From Rosellinia necatrix (taxonomy: Eukaryota > Ascomycota > Sordariomycetes > Xylariales > Xylariaceae): a stretch of DNA of 64,000 nucleotides. Positions 1 through 10,500 of this stretch are shown one piece after another. The stretch covers positions 744,001-808,000 of the forward strand of contig JAGYVD010000007.1 of NCBI GenBank assembly GCA_021209875.1. The letters are read 5' to 3'. Every line of letters starts with the position of its first letter. Positions within the stretch are counted from its first letter, which is position 1. Made by a program: the position numbers and the translations under genes. The notes under the pieces were generated by a model that made no database searches, was not told the origin of the DNA, and saw only the letters and a list, made by a program, of their open reading frames with translations.

Positions 1-606
1 TATGTCCCCCAAAATAGCCGAGAGTTGATGACAGCATATTACTAGTCGATGCGGCCATGGCCAACACTGTAAGGGGCTCGGCCACGACGCTGCTGGCGGC
101 CCTCTTTCTCAAAGATAAAGGGCTCTCCCACATTGCTACGTAAGAGCTTATAGTTGCGAGAAATCCTAAATGCCAACCGCCCTCGGTTTTGGATTATGGG
201 CACAGTCGGGGGCGCGCTATTCTTGACATCCCCGATGCAAGTTGATGCCCGAAACCTTTGGGTTGTTATAATTGGGTATTTGTTGCGGTGTCAGCAACCA
301 GTCAACCTCTATATGAGGCGTTATAGGACTGGGAGACCCCCTTAATGGCATTGAAGCTCTGAGAATTAATTGAACAACCTATTGAGCTCTAAGTAATAGT
401 TACCACATTGAAGCCGAATTATCTATTCACCTATGCCCCATTTGCTTCCAGCATTTTAGTTCATTCATTCTACGGTTATAAAGTAGCGGATAAAATAGTT
501 TCGAATTCACTATCTGAGAAACAATTAACTCCTGAACATTTTTGAAAAGCCATATCGAATTGCCTCAGTGGCCTACAACATTGTTCCAACGAACAAGACC
601 GAAACC
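1..606. other. Left-edge intergenic stretch
   Basis: No convincing gene. Short open frames here have no recognisable family features, signal peptide or splice structure. The stretch ends at the 3' end of the leftward secreted-protein gene at 607. Confidence 0.4.
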
Positions 607-1708
607 CTAGCCTGCCATGAAAAACACTACCAGAAGAGTTGCCATCGCCGCCAGCATAGTTGGAGAGGAGGACAACGAAACACCGACCCCTTCATCATGA
701 TTGTCGAGGGATGCTCTTGAGGGTCCCATCACCTTAACACACGTAAGTGAAGCATCGATATAGTCAACTACGCTACCATCTTTGGTCGGGTAGAAGACGG
801 TAAGGATCGGAGTAATAGCCACAAGCGCTGCCTGAGCATCCCCAACAAGATCCGTACCCTATTATTACGATTGTGAGCTTCATTTGCATCATGGCGTAGA
901 CAGGCGCAGTTTGACTCACCAGAACGGTATGGCTGGCTACGTTGGTGAGCCGGTTCTGCTTCGGGAGCACGGGCCAACATGTTGGAGTCGAATTCTTCTC
1001 AGCTGAGATTGGCTGTGGCGAGTTACTGCCGGTGAGTGCTATGATGGGCAACGTTAGATTATATCACAAGATGGTAGCTCGACTGCGCAAGCTTCGGGAG
1101 CTTAGCTTACCTGTTGAGCTCAGATTCGTCCAAGAGCCTTGCGAGATTCGAGAGCAAGCATTATCCATATTGTTATGCAAATGATCCTGCATTGCTGAGC
1201 ACCGATCAGCGTCCGAGGAGTTGTTGTTCTCGGATGCTTTGAAAAAGCTTTTCGCTCGATCGATCAAGGCACTAACACATTCCGAACCCATTGCATCGGC
1301 GCAGGTCCCCTGGGCAGTTTCGTTCTTTCCGTGATCGTCGCCGAAAGACAGCGAAGCAGAAACGCCATGGAGGAACACGGAGCAGGCGCTAGTACCGTCG
1401 AGCTTGAATTCTGGAGGGCTGCCAAGGAAGAACGTACTCTGGAACGTACGATTATCGTGCGACGAATCGACGACATGAAAGCCTTTGGTCCAGGATAAGC
1501 CTTCAAGAGCCTCTTGGGTGGCGGGGATACTGGTCAAGCCGACATAGGGAAAGGATGTATCAATGACGGTGCAATTGTCGTTCGCTGTGTCTGCAGTGCT
1601 AGGAGGACATTCGACTTCAATGCAACCGACAATTGTGCTATTGAGATGATCCTGGCTGTGGGCGCAGGCCAGCGAAGCCAGAATGAGGGCCGCGAAGAAC
1701 AACTTCAT
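607..1708 (-). CDS. Secreted, probably GPI-anchored protein of unknown function (3 exons)
   Basis: I read three exons on the minus strand: 1708-1111, 1038-920 and 831-607. They join in phase into about 313 aa. Donors are GTAAGC and GTGAGT, and intron 1 has a CTAAC branch site just before its CATAG acceptor. Exon 1 starts with a clear signal peptide (MKLFFAALILASLACA) and contains many N-glycosylation sequons and several cysteines (a CIEVEC motif near residue 29, others near 109, 135, 143, 169 and 184). The C-terminus is a Ser-rich stretch followed by a hydrophobic tail (LAAMATLLVVFFMAG), the usual shape of a GPI-anchor signal. Seen: signal peptide, sequons and tail. Inferred: a cell-wall or plasma-membrane surface protein. 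I do not recognise the family. Exon 3 is the least certain. Confidence 0.7.
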
Positions 1709-1861
1709 GGTGATAAGGTTGGCGGAATCATGAAGAGTACTGGGTGAGGTTTTCCGGAAGATGGGAATGATAGGAGACGTCTAGTTTTAGCTTTGCTTGG
1801 GAAATAGGGACTCATGTCATTGTTGGGCAGAGCATTGCGGCATGGTTGGGATCGGTGGCAC

Positions 1862-1995
1862 AAGCGTTGTTAGAGCCGATTGCGCAGAGTGGTGAAGCAC
1901 TGTTAGAGCCGGTTGCGCAGGGCAGTGAAGCGCTATTGGCGCCAGTTACGCATGTGCCGTGAAGCATCATTGGAGCCGGTTACGCATGTGCCGCG
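1862..1995. repeat. 33/34-bp tandem repeat, about 4 units
   Basis: Four successive units begin at about 1862, 1895, 1928 and 1962. Each follows AAGC.., then a GAGCC(G/A)(G/A)TT(G/A)CGCA core, and ends near GTG or GCG. Units 1-2 and units 3-4 resemble each other most, which suggests a two-step duplication. It lies upstream of the secreted-protein gene and is not itself coding. Confidence 0.8.
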
Positions 1996-2027
1996 AAGGC
2001 TAAGCCATGCTCTCGGGTCCAACATAA

Positions 2028-2120
2028 AACCCACCCCTTTCGGGGGAGGTGAATGAAGCTTGTACACGGCAAACACGGCGCAAACAAGGCCCCTTACGGC
2101 AGCCCTCGGTCCGTCGTACT
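2028..2120 (+). repeat. Dispersed repeat family 2, copy 1
   Basis: Begins around AAAACCCACCCCTTTCG and carries the GGGGGAGGTG arm of a short hairpin, then CAAACACGGCGCAAACAAGGCCCC. The same order of blocks recurs at 2465-2625 and 29972-30135. This is the most degraded of the three copies. Confidence 0.6.
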
Positions 2121-2236
2121 GGCTTAAATTAAAAAAGGAGTATAAGCCTCTAAACAAAAGCCTCGTAATACGCCCCCTACAAGATCGACCGCAACGCGCT
2201 CTACTCCAAGGCGACCAGAAGTTAAAAGGGGCAAAA

Positions 2237-2442
2237 TGTCATATGGAGAATGCCTAGAGCAAGGTCTAGTCACTATAAGATAGCAGCTAGGTAGCAGGTA
2301 GATAGCCAAGTATAGGGGTAGGGCTCAATATCATCGATTCCTGGGCCTACCATCTAAATGGGAGGCCTTTAGTCCTTATATACACAAATATATCTCTAAA
2401 GCTACACCATAGGGTAGCTGGTACCTCGCCATGTGCTTTATC
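2237..2442 (+). repeat. 206-bp dispersed element (family 1), copy A
   Basis: Runs from TGTCATATGGAGAATG to CCATGTGCTTTATCC. It matches 52496-52701 over its full length, and 54644-54849 and 58104-58310 in reverse orientation. Both ends carry a short imperfect inverted motif (CATATGGAGA against the complement of the CATGGCGAG end). It has no coding capacity. It is a non-autonomous mobile element; MITE or SINE is undecided. Confidence 0.8.
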
Positions 2443-2464
2443 CTCCTAACACAAAACCCCTTCC

Positions 2465-2625
2465 GACCACCACTAAAACCCACCCCTTTCGTAGGAGGTG
2501 GAAACGATAAAATAACGGAAGGAAATCGGTACACAACAAACACGCCGCAAACAGGGCCCTTTACCAAGATCCTAGACGGCCGGGTCCGTACAAATATTAG
2601 CATAGTTGTGTGTAGAACAAACCAT
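2465..2625 (+). repeat. Dispersed repeat family 2, copy 2
   Basis: Shares with 29972-30135 the block CGACCACCACTAAAA, then ACCCCTTTCGT(A/G)GGAGGTGG, then the AACAAAC/CGCAAAC/GGGCC blocks and a closing GGTCCG. It starts a few bases after family-1 copy A, so the two elements are adjacent or nested here. Confidence 0.75.
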
Positions 2626-2923
2626 CTGAGCAACCGCGAGCTCTACTACCTTAGGGAAATTAAATTTGGTGATTCTGGAGCTTCGCGACCCAGTCGCCGT
2701 CCGATTGATTCCCGATTGATGTCCAATTGATATTGATTCAACGTGAAGGCTAAGTAAGTTAAGATGCAGAAGTTGATATAAAGATCCTCGTCACTTCTTG
2801 GTTTCTTCCAGTACAGCCTTCCAGTCATCCCTCATTCCATTGTTCAGACTCGCGCCTGATATTCGGCACTCGCTGTGAAAGCGTCCTCTCATTTTCTCTT
2901 CTTCAGCAGCCTCAGCAAACACA

Positions 2924-3991
2924 ATGGCAGCAGCAGCGGTAGTTGAAGCTATTGGTCTTATCTCCGGCTTTCTTGGTATCATCCAGTTCGGTATTGACAA
3001 TATCCCCGAGGTGGAATCCGTGGGCTCAACAGTTCGAGTCGGAGTCGGCCTCGATTTCAATGGCGGACTTAGCAATACCGGCGGAGGTCTGCCTGATGTC
3101 CGGCTATTCAACGAGGCGGGAGAATTTCTCGGCATCACAGCCGACCCTGGAACGGTCAAGCCGGGAACGGCTGGCGACATCACCGTCGAGCATAAGTCCA
3201 ACTTGGGGCAGCAAGCGACATATACACTCTTTTCGGCAAATAATGGTCCAATTTGTATTGCCTACGTCTCGATTACCTGGCCAAGCGGCGAAAGGTACGG
3301 TTGGGTGGGAGACTGGGGCCGTCAGTGCGGCGGCAGTTGGTATTATTCCAACGTTTATATTTCCGCTTCTTCCTACACACCCGACTGTTTGTGGATTGAT
3401 GGAAACAACGATCAGCCCCAGACCGGATTTCAAATCCATTGGCCAGAGTTTGCGAATGGCAACCCCATCCCCGACAGCCTAGAAGGCCAGCACACCAAGA
3501 TCGACCACCTCTGCAATTCTGGGCCGCCATTTCAGATGCATACCTATCCTGACAAAGACCCAAGATCAATCACGTACTGGGTGCTCCGCTCAGGAAGGTC
3601 GCTCTCGGATAAACGAGTTCTAGAGGCCGCGACGTCATATGGACCGCCAAAGCATGCTGTATCCGCGCGGTTCCAATCTGAACAGGATTACCATGAGGCC
3701 AACCAAACAACCACGCCACAACTTATCGGTATGAGCATGGTGATCAGCGACAGCGAGAGACACTCTGCTGAGGACCTGTGCAATAGCGCAACATCGTACG
3801 GACCGGACTTCATGAATATCAAATCTGAGATCTTTTGCCGGATGTCGGACAAGACGATTTGGCCCATCTGCAATGCCGCAAACATTATTGACAATTGCTT
3901 CAACACCGGCTTGAGCCAGTTGGTTCTTAATGGAATTGCGACTAGGGACGAACCGTACCATAGTGTCATCGATTGGACATCGGGCAACTGA
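2924..3991 (+). CDS. Unknown 355-aa fungal protein
   Basis: A single-exon frame starting MAAAAVVEAIGLISGFLGIIQFG. The hydrophobic Gly-rich start could be a short helix or membrane anchor rather than a cleaved signal. The first half (residues about 35-150) looks like a small beta-rich domain (repeated Gly/Asn/Val segments, RYGWVGDWGRQCGGSWYYSN), followed by Cys-containing segments to the end (DHLCN, EDLCN, EIFCR, WPICNAANIIDNCF). I do not recognise the family. The reading frame is long, free of stops and preceded by a TATA-like TGATATAAAG near 2772. Two dispersed repeats lie about 300 bp upstream. No neighbour suggests a function. The protein is probably real. Confidence 0.7.
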   Translation: MAAAAVVEAIGLISGFLGIIQFGIDNIPEVESVGSTVRVGVGLDFNGGLSNTGGGLPDVRLFNEAGEFLGITADPGTVKPGTAGDITVEHKSNLGQQATYTLFSANNGPICIAYVSITWPSGERYGWVGDWGRQCGGSWYYSNVYISASSYTPDCLWIDGNNDQPQTGFQIHWPEFANGNPIPDSLEGQHTKIDHLCNSGPPFQMHTYPDKDPRSITYWVLRSGRSLSDKRVLEAATSYGPPKHAVSARFQSEQDYHEANQTTTPQLIGMSMVISDSERHSAEDLCNSATSYGPDFMNIKSEIFCRMSDKTIWPICNAANIIDNCFNTGLSQLVLNGIATRDEPYHSVIDWTSGN

Positions 3992-5852
3992 TTGTGCCGT
4001 TCCGCCCTGGCAGGAGCATAATTCATTTGGCTGTCGAGCCTCCGGTTGACGGCTTAACTTGTTGTAGCACTTCCCATTCACAGTTTTTTATGTTAGTCTA
4101 ACACTATGAAAATCTACATAACGATGACTTATAAGAGATGACTTCAAGAACTTCACCTGCATTATTTTAGTGACCAACATGAGTTGGTGACATGGTTTGC
4201 GACTGGGAATCGGATTGCGTTGCTCATCTGGGCGGTATGGCTTCGGACTTAAGACTAAAGTTCAAAGCTCAACAAAGCCTCTAATCCACTCAAAAAATGA
4301 AAGTATCCCTTCAGATTCGGTCATAAATAAAATAATATCTCCACTATATACTATACTGAAAAAGCGGATGCCTTGGCCTTACAGCGGCCTCAAACCGAAT
4401 CCTATGCTGTCCCGGTCCGCAGACCTCGGCTCCGAGATGGCCCAAGTGGTCCCAGCCTGCCCACCAACACCCCATGTTAAAGCAGCAGGTAGCCTAGGGC
4501 CATGTATGGTAGGCGTTCAAGGCCGACGCCACATAGTATACCTTGCGTCGTGTTATCTATCAGATCGCACCCTAGCCGTAAATCCCTTATCCCTTGCGCC
4601 GTCCGCAGTGTATAAACAAGCCTTGTCGCATTTCCCCATCTCTCTCATTTTTATGGCAAACTTCCCTTAGTCAAAGACACATATGGCTAGCCTAGTAAGA
4701 TCCCTTTGCCGTTCCTTGAAGGAACGTGTTTTAGTTTATGAGCCCATGACAGGACGTATTTCGATTCAAACCGCAGAGCATGTTAGAGAGCGTAAGAAAG
4801 AAACCGCCCCGGGAACGGGTATCTCATAACTAACTCCTGTCGCTAGACTCGAATAATTATTGGTCATTCCAACTTGGCCCTCCTTTTACGACTCTTGGTG
4901 TGTGGGAAATATGGAAAACCAAGGAAGACCAATTCGTCGCGGTAGACTGGTCGGTATTACCGCCCAACGGCTATTACCTTTCTGAGATACAACTAAACAG
5001 TCTAGGAGGCTGGGGGAAACTTTTGCGCAAATCCGGGGCTCTTATTCATGGATACATGATCAAGCCTGATGGATATCACGATTAGGCAATACTACATAAG
5101 TGTTACGGCACGACTACAGCAGTGTATAAGTAGCGAGAGACGGCCTCTTACCATTCTGTTATCGCCTTTGGCAATAGTGTAGTGCTGCGGACCTATTCCA
5201 TGACAATACGAGGTTTAATTTGTTCTATGCAATGTAGATTGGTCACGAGATTTAGGGTTAAAGCTGAACAGTTGTGTCGTGTGGTGGAACTAGGCTCCTC
5301 GTGTTTTTGATAAGACTAAACTAGCACCAACATGCCTACATTCGATTTAACAGCACGCATCTTTGTGGTCCCCATGTCACTGGGGAGGCCCGTTAGATGC
5401 AGCCCCTATCATCTCGGCCAATAATCGACGATTAGGGGGACAAACTCGATTTTCTAAGTTCTTGGTCGGGGTTATGAGTTTGAATATAGGCATAAACGGT
5501 ATGTGTGTATATCTTACATCATGAGATTAGATAGAGAGCTCGCCTACCATTAGGTATGGGGAGTGCCGCACCAAGGGATTCACAAAGCAAGGGGTTTCAG
5601 TCACGACCTCCACGTGTGGGAACGCCACACATGCGAATCACACAGTCCCAATGTGATTAAGCCCAGCTATCCTAACATCTTAACTGGTTCCTGGAATGTT
5701 TATTTTGAGACGGCAGAAGTGAAAATTTAGTTCTTACACTTGTACAACATGTGGGATTACCATTATGGCTAGCTACGAGTGGGCGGCGGCAGGCAAAGCA
5801 TAACACCGAAAATGCACTTTCTATGGGCCTAGGCCCCTTTTATTGGTCGTAG
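3992..5852. other. Gene-poor intergenic region
   Basis: I find no supported gene in this 1.9-kb stretch. Open frames at 4197-4670 and 4900-5085 are short, without splice signals or family motifs. No tRNA or strong repeat was noticed. Confidence 0.4.
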
Positions 5853-6506
5853 TTACTCTACCCTGGTGAGGTGTGTCCCCCTCTGGAGGTTCTGTAGACG
5901 CGCCGCCCGTCGCCGCCCGTCGCCGCACAAAGCGCACGTGTTGGCGTCGACTCCCGTGCGCCCCTCATCGAGTGGGTTGATAACCCCGCTCGTCTTGGGG
6001 ATAAAATTGCTGCCGTGGACTCTAGGGGGAACTTCCGGGATATTTTCGATTAGTTTCTGAAAAAGATTGTCGGTGAGTCGAGGTAAAACTGCTGTAAGAC
6101 TGTCCGAAAGGAACAATAAGAATTGAGACAATGAAGGCATCATGTCGGGCTCACAAGCATCTAGACTATTGCTCCAAACGCAGCCCAAGGCCACATAGTC
6201 TAGTTCAGTACTAGGGATAATTCTGGCGGTATTTAACAATTTCCGACTTCGACAATCTGTCGAGCTCAGCACAAGTGGTGAGTGTTGAGGAATTCGGCGT
6301 CGGTCATGATGTGAGATACAGACACGTAACCAATTTTTCGCGATACATGGGGGATCAAAACTGGTAGAAATAAGCCAAGTTATCGAGTTTCGCTTATGCA
6401 TTAAGCTAGTACGCTGGTGGAACGGCGACGACGAAAAGAAATCAGAAGATCGACCATCAATATACCCCCCTCTTCCTTGATACCACTGCTCGTGGGGGTG
6501 AGGCAA
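5853..6506 (-). pseudogene. Possible HET-domain relic
   Basis: An open frame of 217 codons contains DCRSRKLLNTARIIP...DYVALGCVWSN followed later by LPRLTDNLFQKLIENIP. This resembles the start of fungal HET (heterokaryon incompatibility) domains, where a 'DCR/TR..L' stretch leads into YVALSYVWG and then an LP..I.DAI segment. The normally conserved Ser-Tyr/His and Gly of that motif are altered here, and the rest of the domain (the WVD-containing core) is not visible. I infer a decayed fragment; it could also be a chance open frame. Confidence 0.35.
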
Positions 6507-7534
6507 CTCCCTGTGCTGCTAGACAGGTCTCTCTACAGTCCTGCGCGAGAACCTGGTACAGCGGACATTTGCTGCTGGTTGGGTCATTTTGCAGTTTGCT
6601 CAGCAGAGTGCTATTGAATTGAACCACCTGTATTAGGGAGATAAGTCGTCCTTATGCTTCCAACTGGGGTTCGTACCGCCTTCGTGGTTGGGAAATCAGT
6701 TCACTAAGGCATTGCATAGCAGTTAAATTCATTAAATGAAAACAATAAAACATCAACGAGCCAAGAAGCTAACTGATGATGTGAAGCCCAAAATTTACGT
6801 AGGTAGTTTCGTACCCCTTTTTATACCACTCCGACCAATTAGTCCCTTATACCCACTTCCCTAACTGCTTAGTCATAAGTCATAATACTCCACGTGACCA
6901 TCGGGGAGGACTGCTATAGGCCAGCGCCCTAGGAGCATGGCGAAGATCAAGCTGCCGGCATGCGTCGCAGAAGGGGGAAAGTAACGACTTGAGAGATGAT
7001 CCTCGGCGCCTCGTCGTCTGGGGGACCGTAGGCAGTGGGCGACTAACAGTCTCCATGATGCCAGGGAATGGCGACGTATCTTGGGGCTGCAGTTCCGCCA
7101 AGTCGCTGTGTTAGCATAACGACATTCATACTTCTGATGAGTAAACTCGGGAGATGCTTCTCACCGAGTCCGGCTGAACCATTCGTAAAGCATCATAATC
7201 CGCAAACGAAGAGCCGAAGTTCAAACCAGAGCGCTAGAGGCCAGGTATTCAGACAGCAGTCTAGGGACATAGACTGCCCCTGAACTTCGTTAGGTAGTTA
7301 ATCAAGTGATCATAAATCTCCAACTAGCGCGGCCTATATCTTTTATGCATTGTTTGCTAATAGCTAGACCTGAGACTTCACACAACTCAGATTGCACTTG
7401 GTGAGACAATATGGTCTGTTGAGAAGATCCTCTACGTGTTTTGTTAAATATGTAGTAGGTGAGTTGTATGAAGATAAAGAGAATGATAGGGCAGACATTG
7501 ATTAGAAACTATGAAACTGGCACAACAGAAGCTG
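6507..7534. other. Region downstream of the PKS gene
   Basis: No gene recognised. I looked here specifically for a thioesterase or reductase domain continuing the PKS on the minus strand and saw no GxSxG-type or Rossmann-type frame. The PKS stop at 7535 therefore appears to be its true end. Confidence 0.45.
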
Positions 7535-10500
7535 CTAGCACGCACTAGACTGCTTGTAGCCGGTGATAACCCTGACGACTTCCGATTCCCGACTAGATCC
7601 TCCAGTCCATGCTATCTCGCTGAAGCCAGCGTCTTGCATACACTGCTCCCAATGCTCAGGGCTAGCCAATACATAAGAGCGCCCATCATCGAAGCGCCAC
7701 CAGCCTTCCAACAAGCCGAAGACAAGATCGAACCAAAACATTCTATTTGTGAATTCAACCAAGGACACAAATCCACTCGGCCGCAAGAGTTTGTAGATGT
7801 TTCCAAGTGAGTTGCGCAAGTTCTTCGTTGCGTGGATGCAGTTTGTAGCCAAGACTATATCAAACTGATTCAGGTACTGGGTAGGAGGCTCCTTTTCTAT
7901 ATCTATAATGGCGTATCTCATGCAACTATACTGAGAGAATTTCCGTCTCCCAGCGGACACGAGAGCGCCAGATATATCAGTAAAGGTATACTCGATAGGA
8001 ATGCCTAAGTGTAGCAGCCGGTCTACAACCCATTTGGTAGTCGAACCAGTACCGGCACCTATTTCGATTATTTGGAATACATTGTGCGGACCAGGGGTCG
8101 AGGTAGCCAATGTCACTTCCAGAAACCGTGTCAAAAGCTGCGACATAATCAAGTACATTGGGCTAGTACTATACACTTCTTCCAATATGGCTCGGTTCTT
8201 TGCGGTGCCAAATAACACCACCAGGGGATCTTTGGCCCCCGATATGAGATTCTTGAGCTCTGAACCGCAGATGTTCAAAAGCAAATGCTCATTCGCATGT
8301 TGTGGGAACTCTGCTATGATTTCTTCTAATAGGATGCCCGAAGGTCTCGTTGCAATGGAAATAGAAGTCCGAACGTACTTCTCGCCGTCGTAATTGGCAA
8401 TACCACCGGACCTTATGATCTCATACAAGACTCCGCGTAGATGTTGGTGTCTGGGGTCGATAGTGATCAAGGGGATTTCATCGCCAGCACTCAAATTTTG
8501 TAAAGAAACCCCTAACTTGGTAAATGCTTCAATTGTATAAGCAAGAACGAGCTGTGAGTTCTTGTCGTAAACTCGATCGTAAAAGCCATTGAATCCGTGT
8601 TCCAGCGCAAGGCTCTCAAAATCAGAGCTCACGGCCTTGAAGTTCTCCGATGCCATAGAGAAGTTACAGCCCTTCGAGACGTTCGACCCCATCTCTGATA
8701 ACGACTTTTGGGCCGATGACCCCGGTGTGATTGCCCTGGCAATAAAGTCAACTAACTCCTCGAGACTACTAGCCTGCATTAATGGAGTTAAATCGACCAT
8801 GGTTCCAAAAGTTCGCTCCACGTCGCTTCTTAATTCCATGCACATCAAAGAATCTAATCCAATAGCCTCGAGGCTTGTCATATTTAGTATCTCATTGTCT
8901 GAGCAATGGAGATAGCTTCTTAATAGATTAATAACCCAGGAGCTCACATCAATTGTGGTGTTTGCGTGCCGCTCACTCTTCGAGGAAATTGTCCGCGCAT
9001 CACGTTCCGTGACTGGTTGAGAGGTGGGTGCATTGTTTTGATAGGATATTCTTGTTTTATTTGCTCCCTCTTGGATAGCAGAAAAATTTGGGGTCATGTG
9101 GGCTCGAACGATATCTCTCAAAGACGCGAAAGTCTTTAGATCCTGGATGCAATCCCGAGGAATGGAAACATTTAGCTCGGATGCAAGTTCCGATACTATT
9201 TCCATTGACATTAAGGAGTCAATGCCTAGAGTACCCAAAGGATAATATTCGACTATCTCCTGAGCGGGCACGCCGGTCAGATGGCTCAAAGTCTCTCGAA
9301 TCTTTGCGTCCAGATCATTCTCGTCACTTAATGGGGCCTTTGGGGTCATTATGCCTGCCGCGGGAGAGTCAGAAGATGATGAGCTGATTCTTGCTTCAAC
9401 AGGTATCACTAAGTCTGAATGGGCCCTTTTCCCTGAAGGTGCTGATACTTGGGGCCCAGAATGGACAAAGTCATCCCCCCTGAAGGATGAGGGAAGAGCA
9501 TTTTGTGAATTGACGTCCGCTAGCGCAAGGGTTGCTGCGAGTGACTCAAGCCGCACTTTCTTGAAATGCACGCCAAATGCCACAACGACAATATCCCCTG
9601 TACACTTATCCGTGGCGAATATATCAGCGGTAAAATTTCTGTTGTTCTTTGAGTTAACGTTTGAGATGAGGTCCCATGAAGTGCCCGAGATCCGAAAATT
9701 GGGCGAAAATTGAATATTATCGACGTTGCTACATATATATGCCGAGTCGGAAGTACAGTGCAAGCAGTTAAAGTAGAATCCAGGCACCTGGAAGAAGTTT
9801 TCCACTGCCACAGTCCGGAGAAGTCGATCTTTCACCACGACGGGCTGAGAGTCAGACAAGGATACGTGAGAGAAGATTGTATTCCCACTTGTTGTTACCT
9901 TTTGTACGCCCCTATAGAACTCATGATAATCTACCACCCGGGAGAGAAGCCGGTAGATTAATGGACCCTGAACAACGTTCGTGTCAGGATGTAAATCCTG
10001 GCTTGCGCTTGCGCCTAGTCGTAGTAGTGTCGTAAATTTACTGAAGTCGAGAGGGATGATTTTAGAATCTAACTCACTCAACCCGACTAAGCCAGTAGCA
10101 TAGGTGATTATTTTGCTTGTGGTATCTGAGTTGGATATCCTAGAAAAGAATGAAAAATCCCATTCAAGTATGTCTTTGCTTACTCGTGTAAGTAGAAGCT
10201 GAATTGGTCTATCCTGGCTCGTGCCCAGTGGAGACTGGATGTCAAGGTTCTTCACCCTCGCGCCAGGTACAGGTTGTATTTTAAGTTCCTTGACGAGCCC
10301 ACGAGCAGCCTGCAGTGCGATATCTATGTATAGGGATGCTGGAGAAACGGGATTTGAAAGTAAAGAGTGGCCTTGGATAATTGTAGTATATTCCTCAGAC
10401 CGTGGATCAATAATGAAGCTAGTCTCCAGCGATCTCAGGCTAGGCGAACCGCAACTTTTTAGGAAAACTGGCTTGACGTCAGGAGCAGGCCATATTTGAG

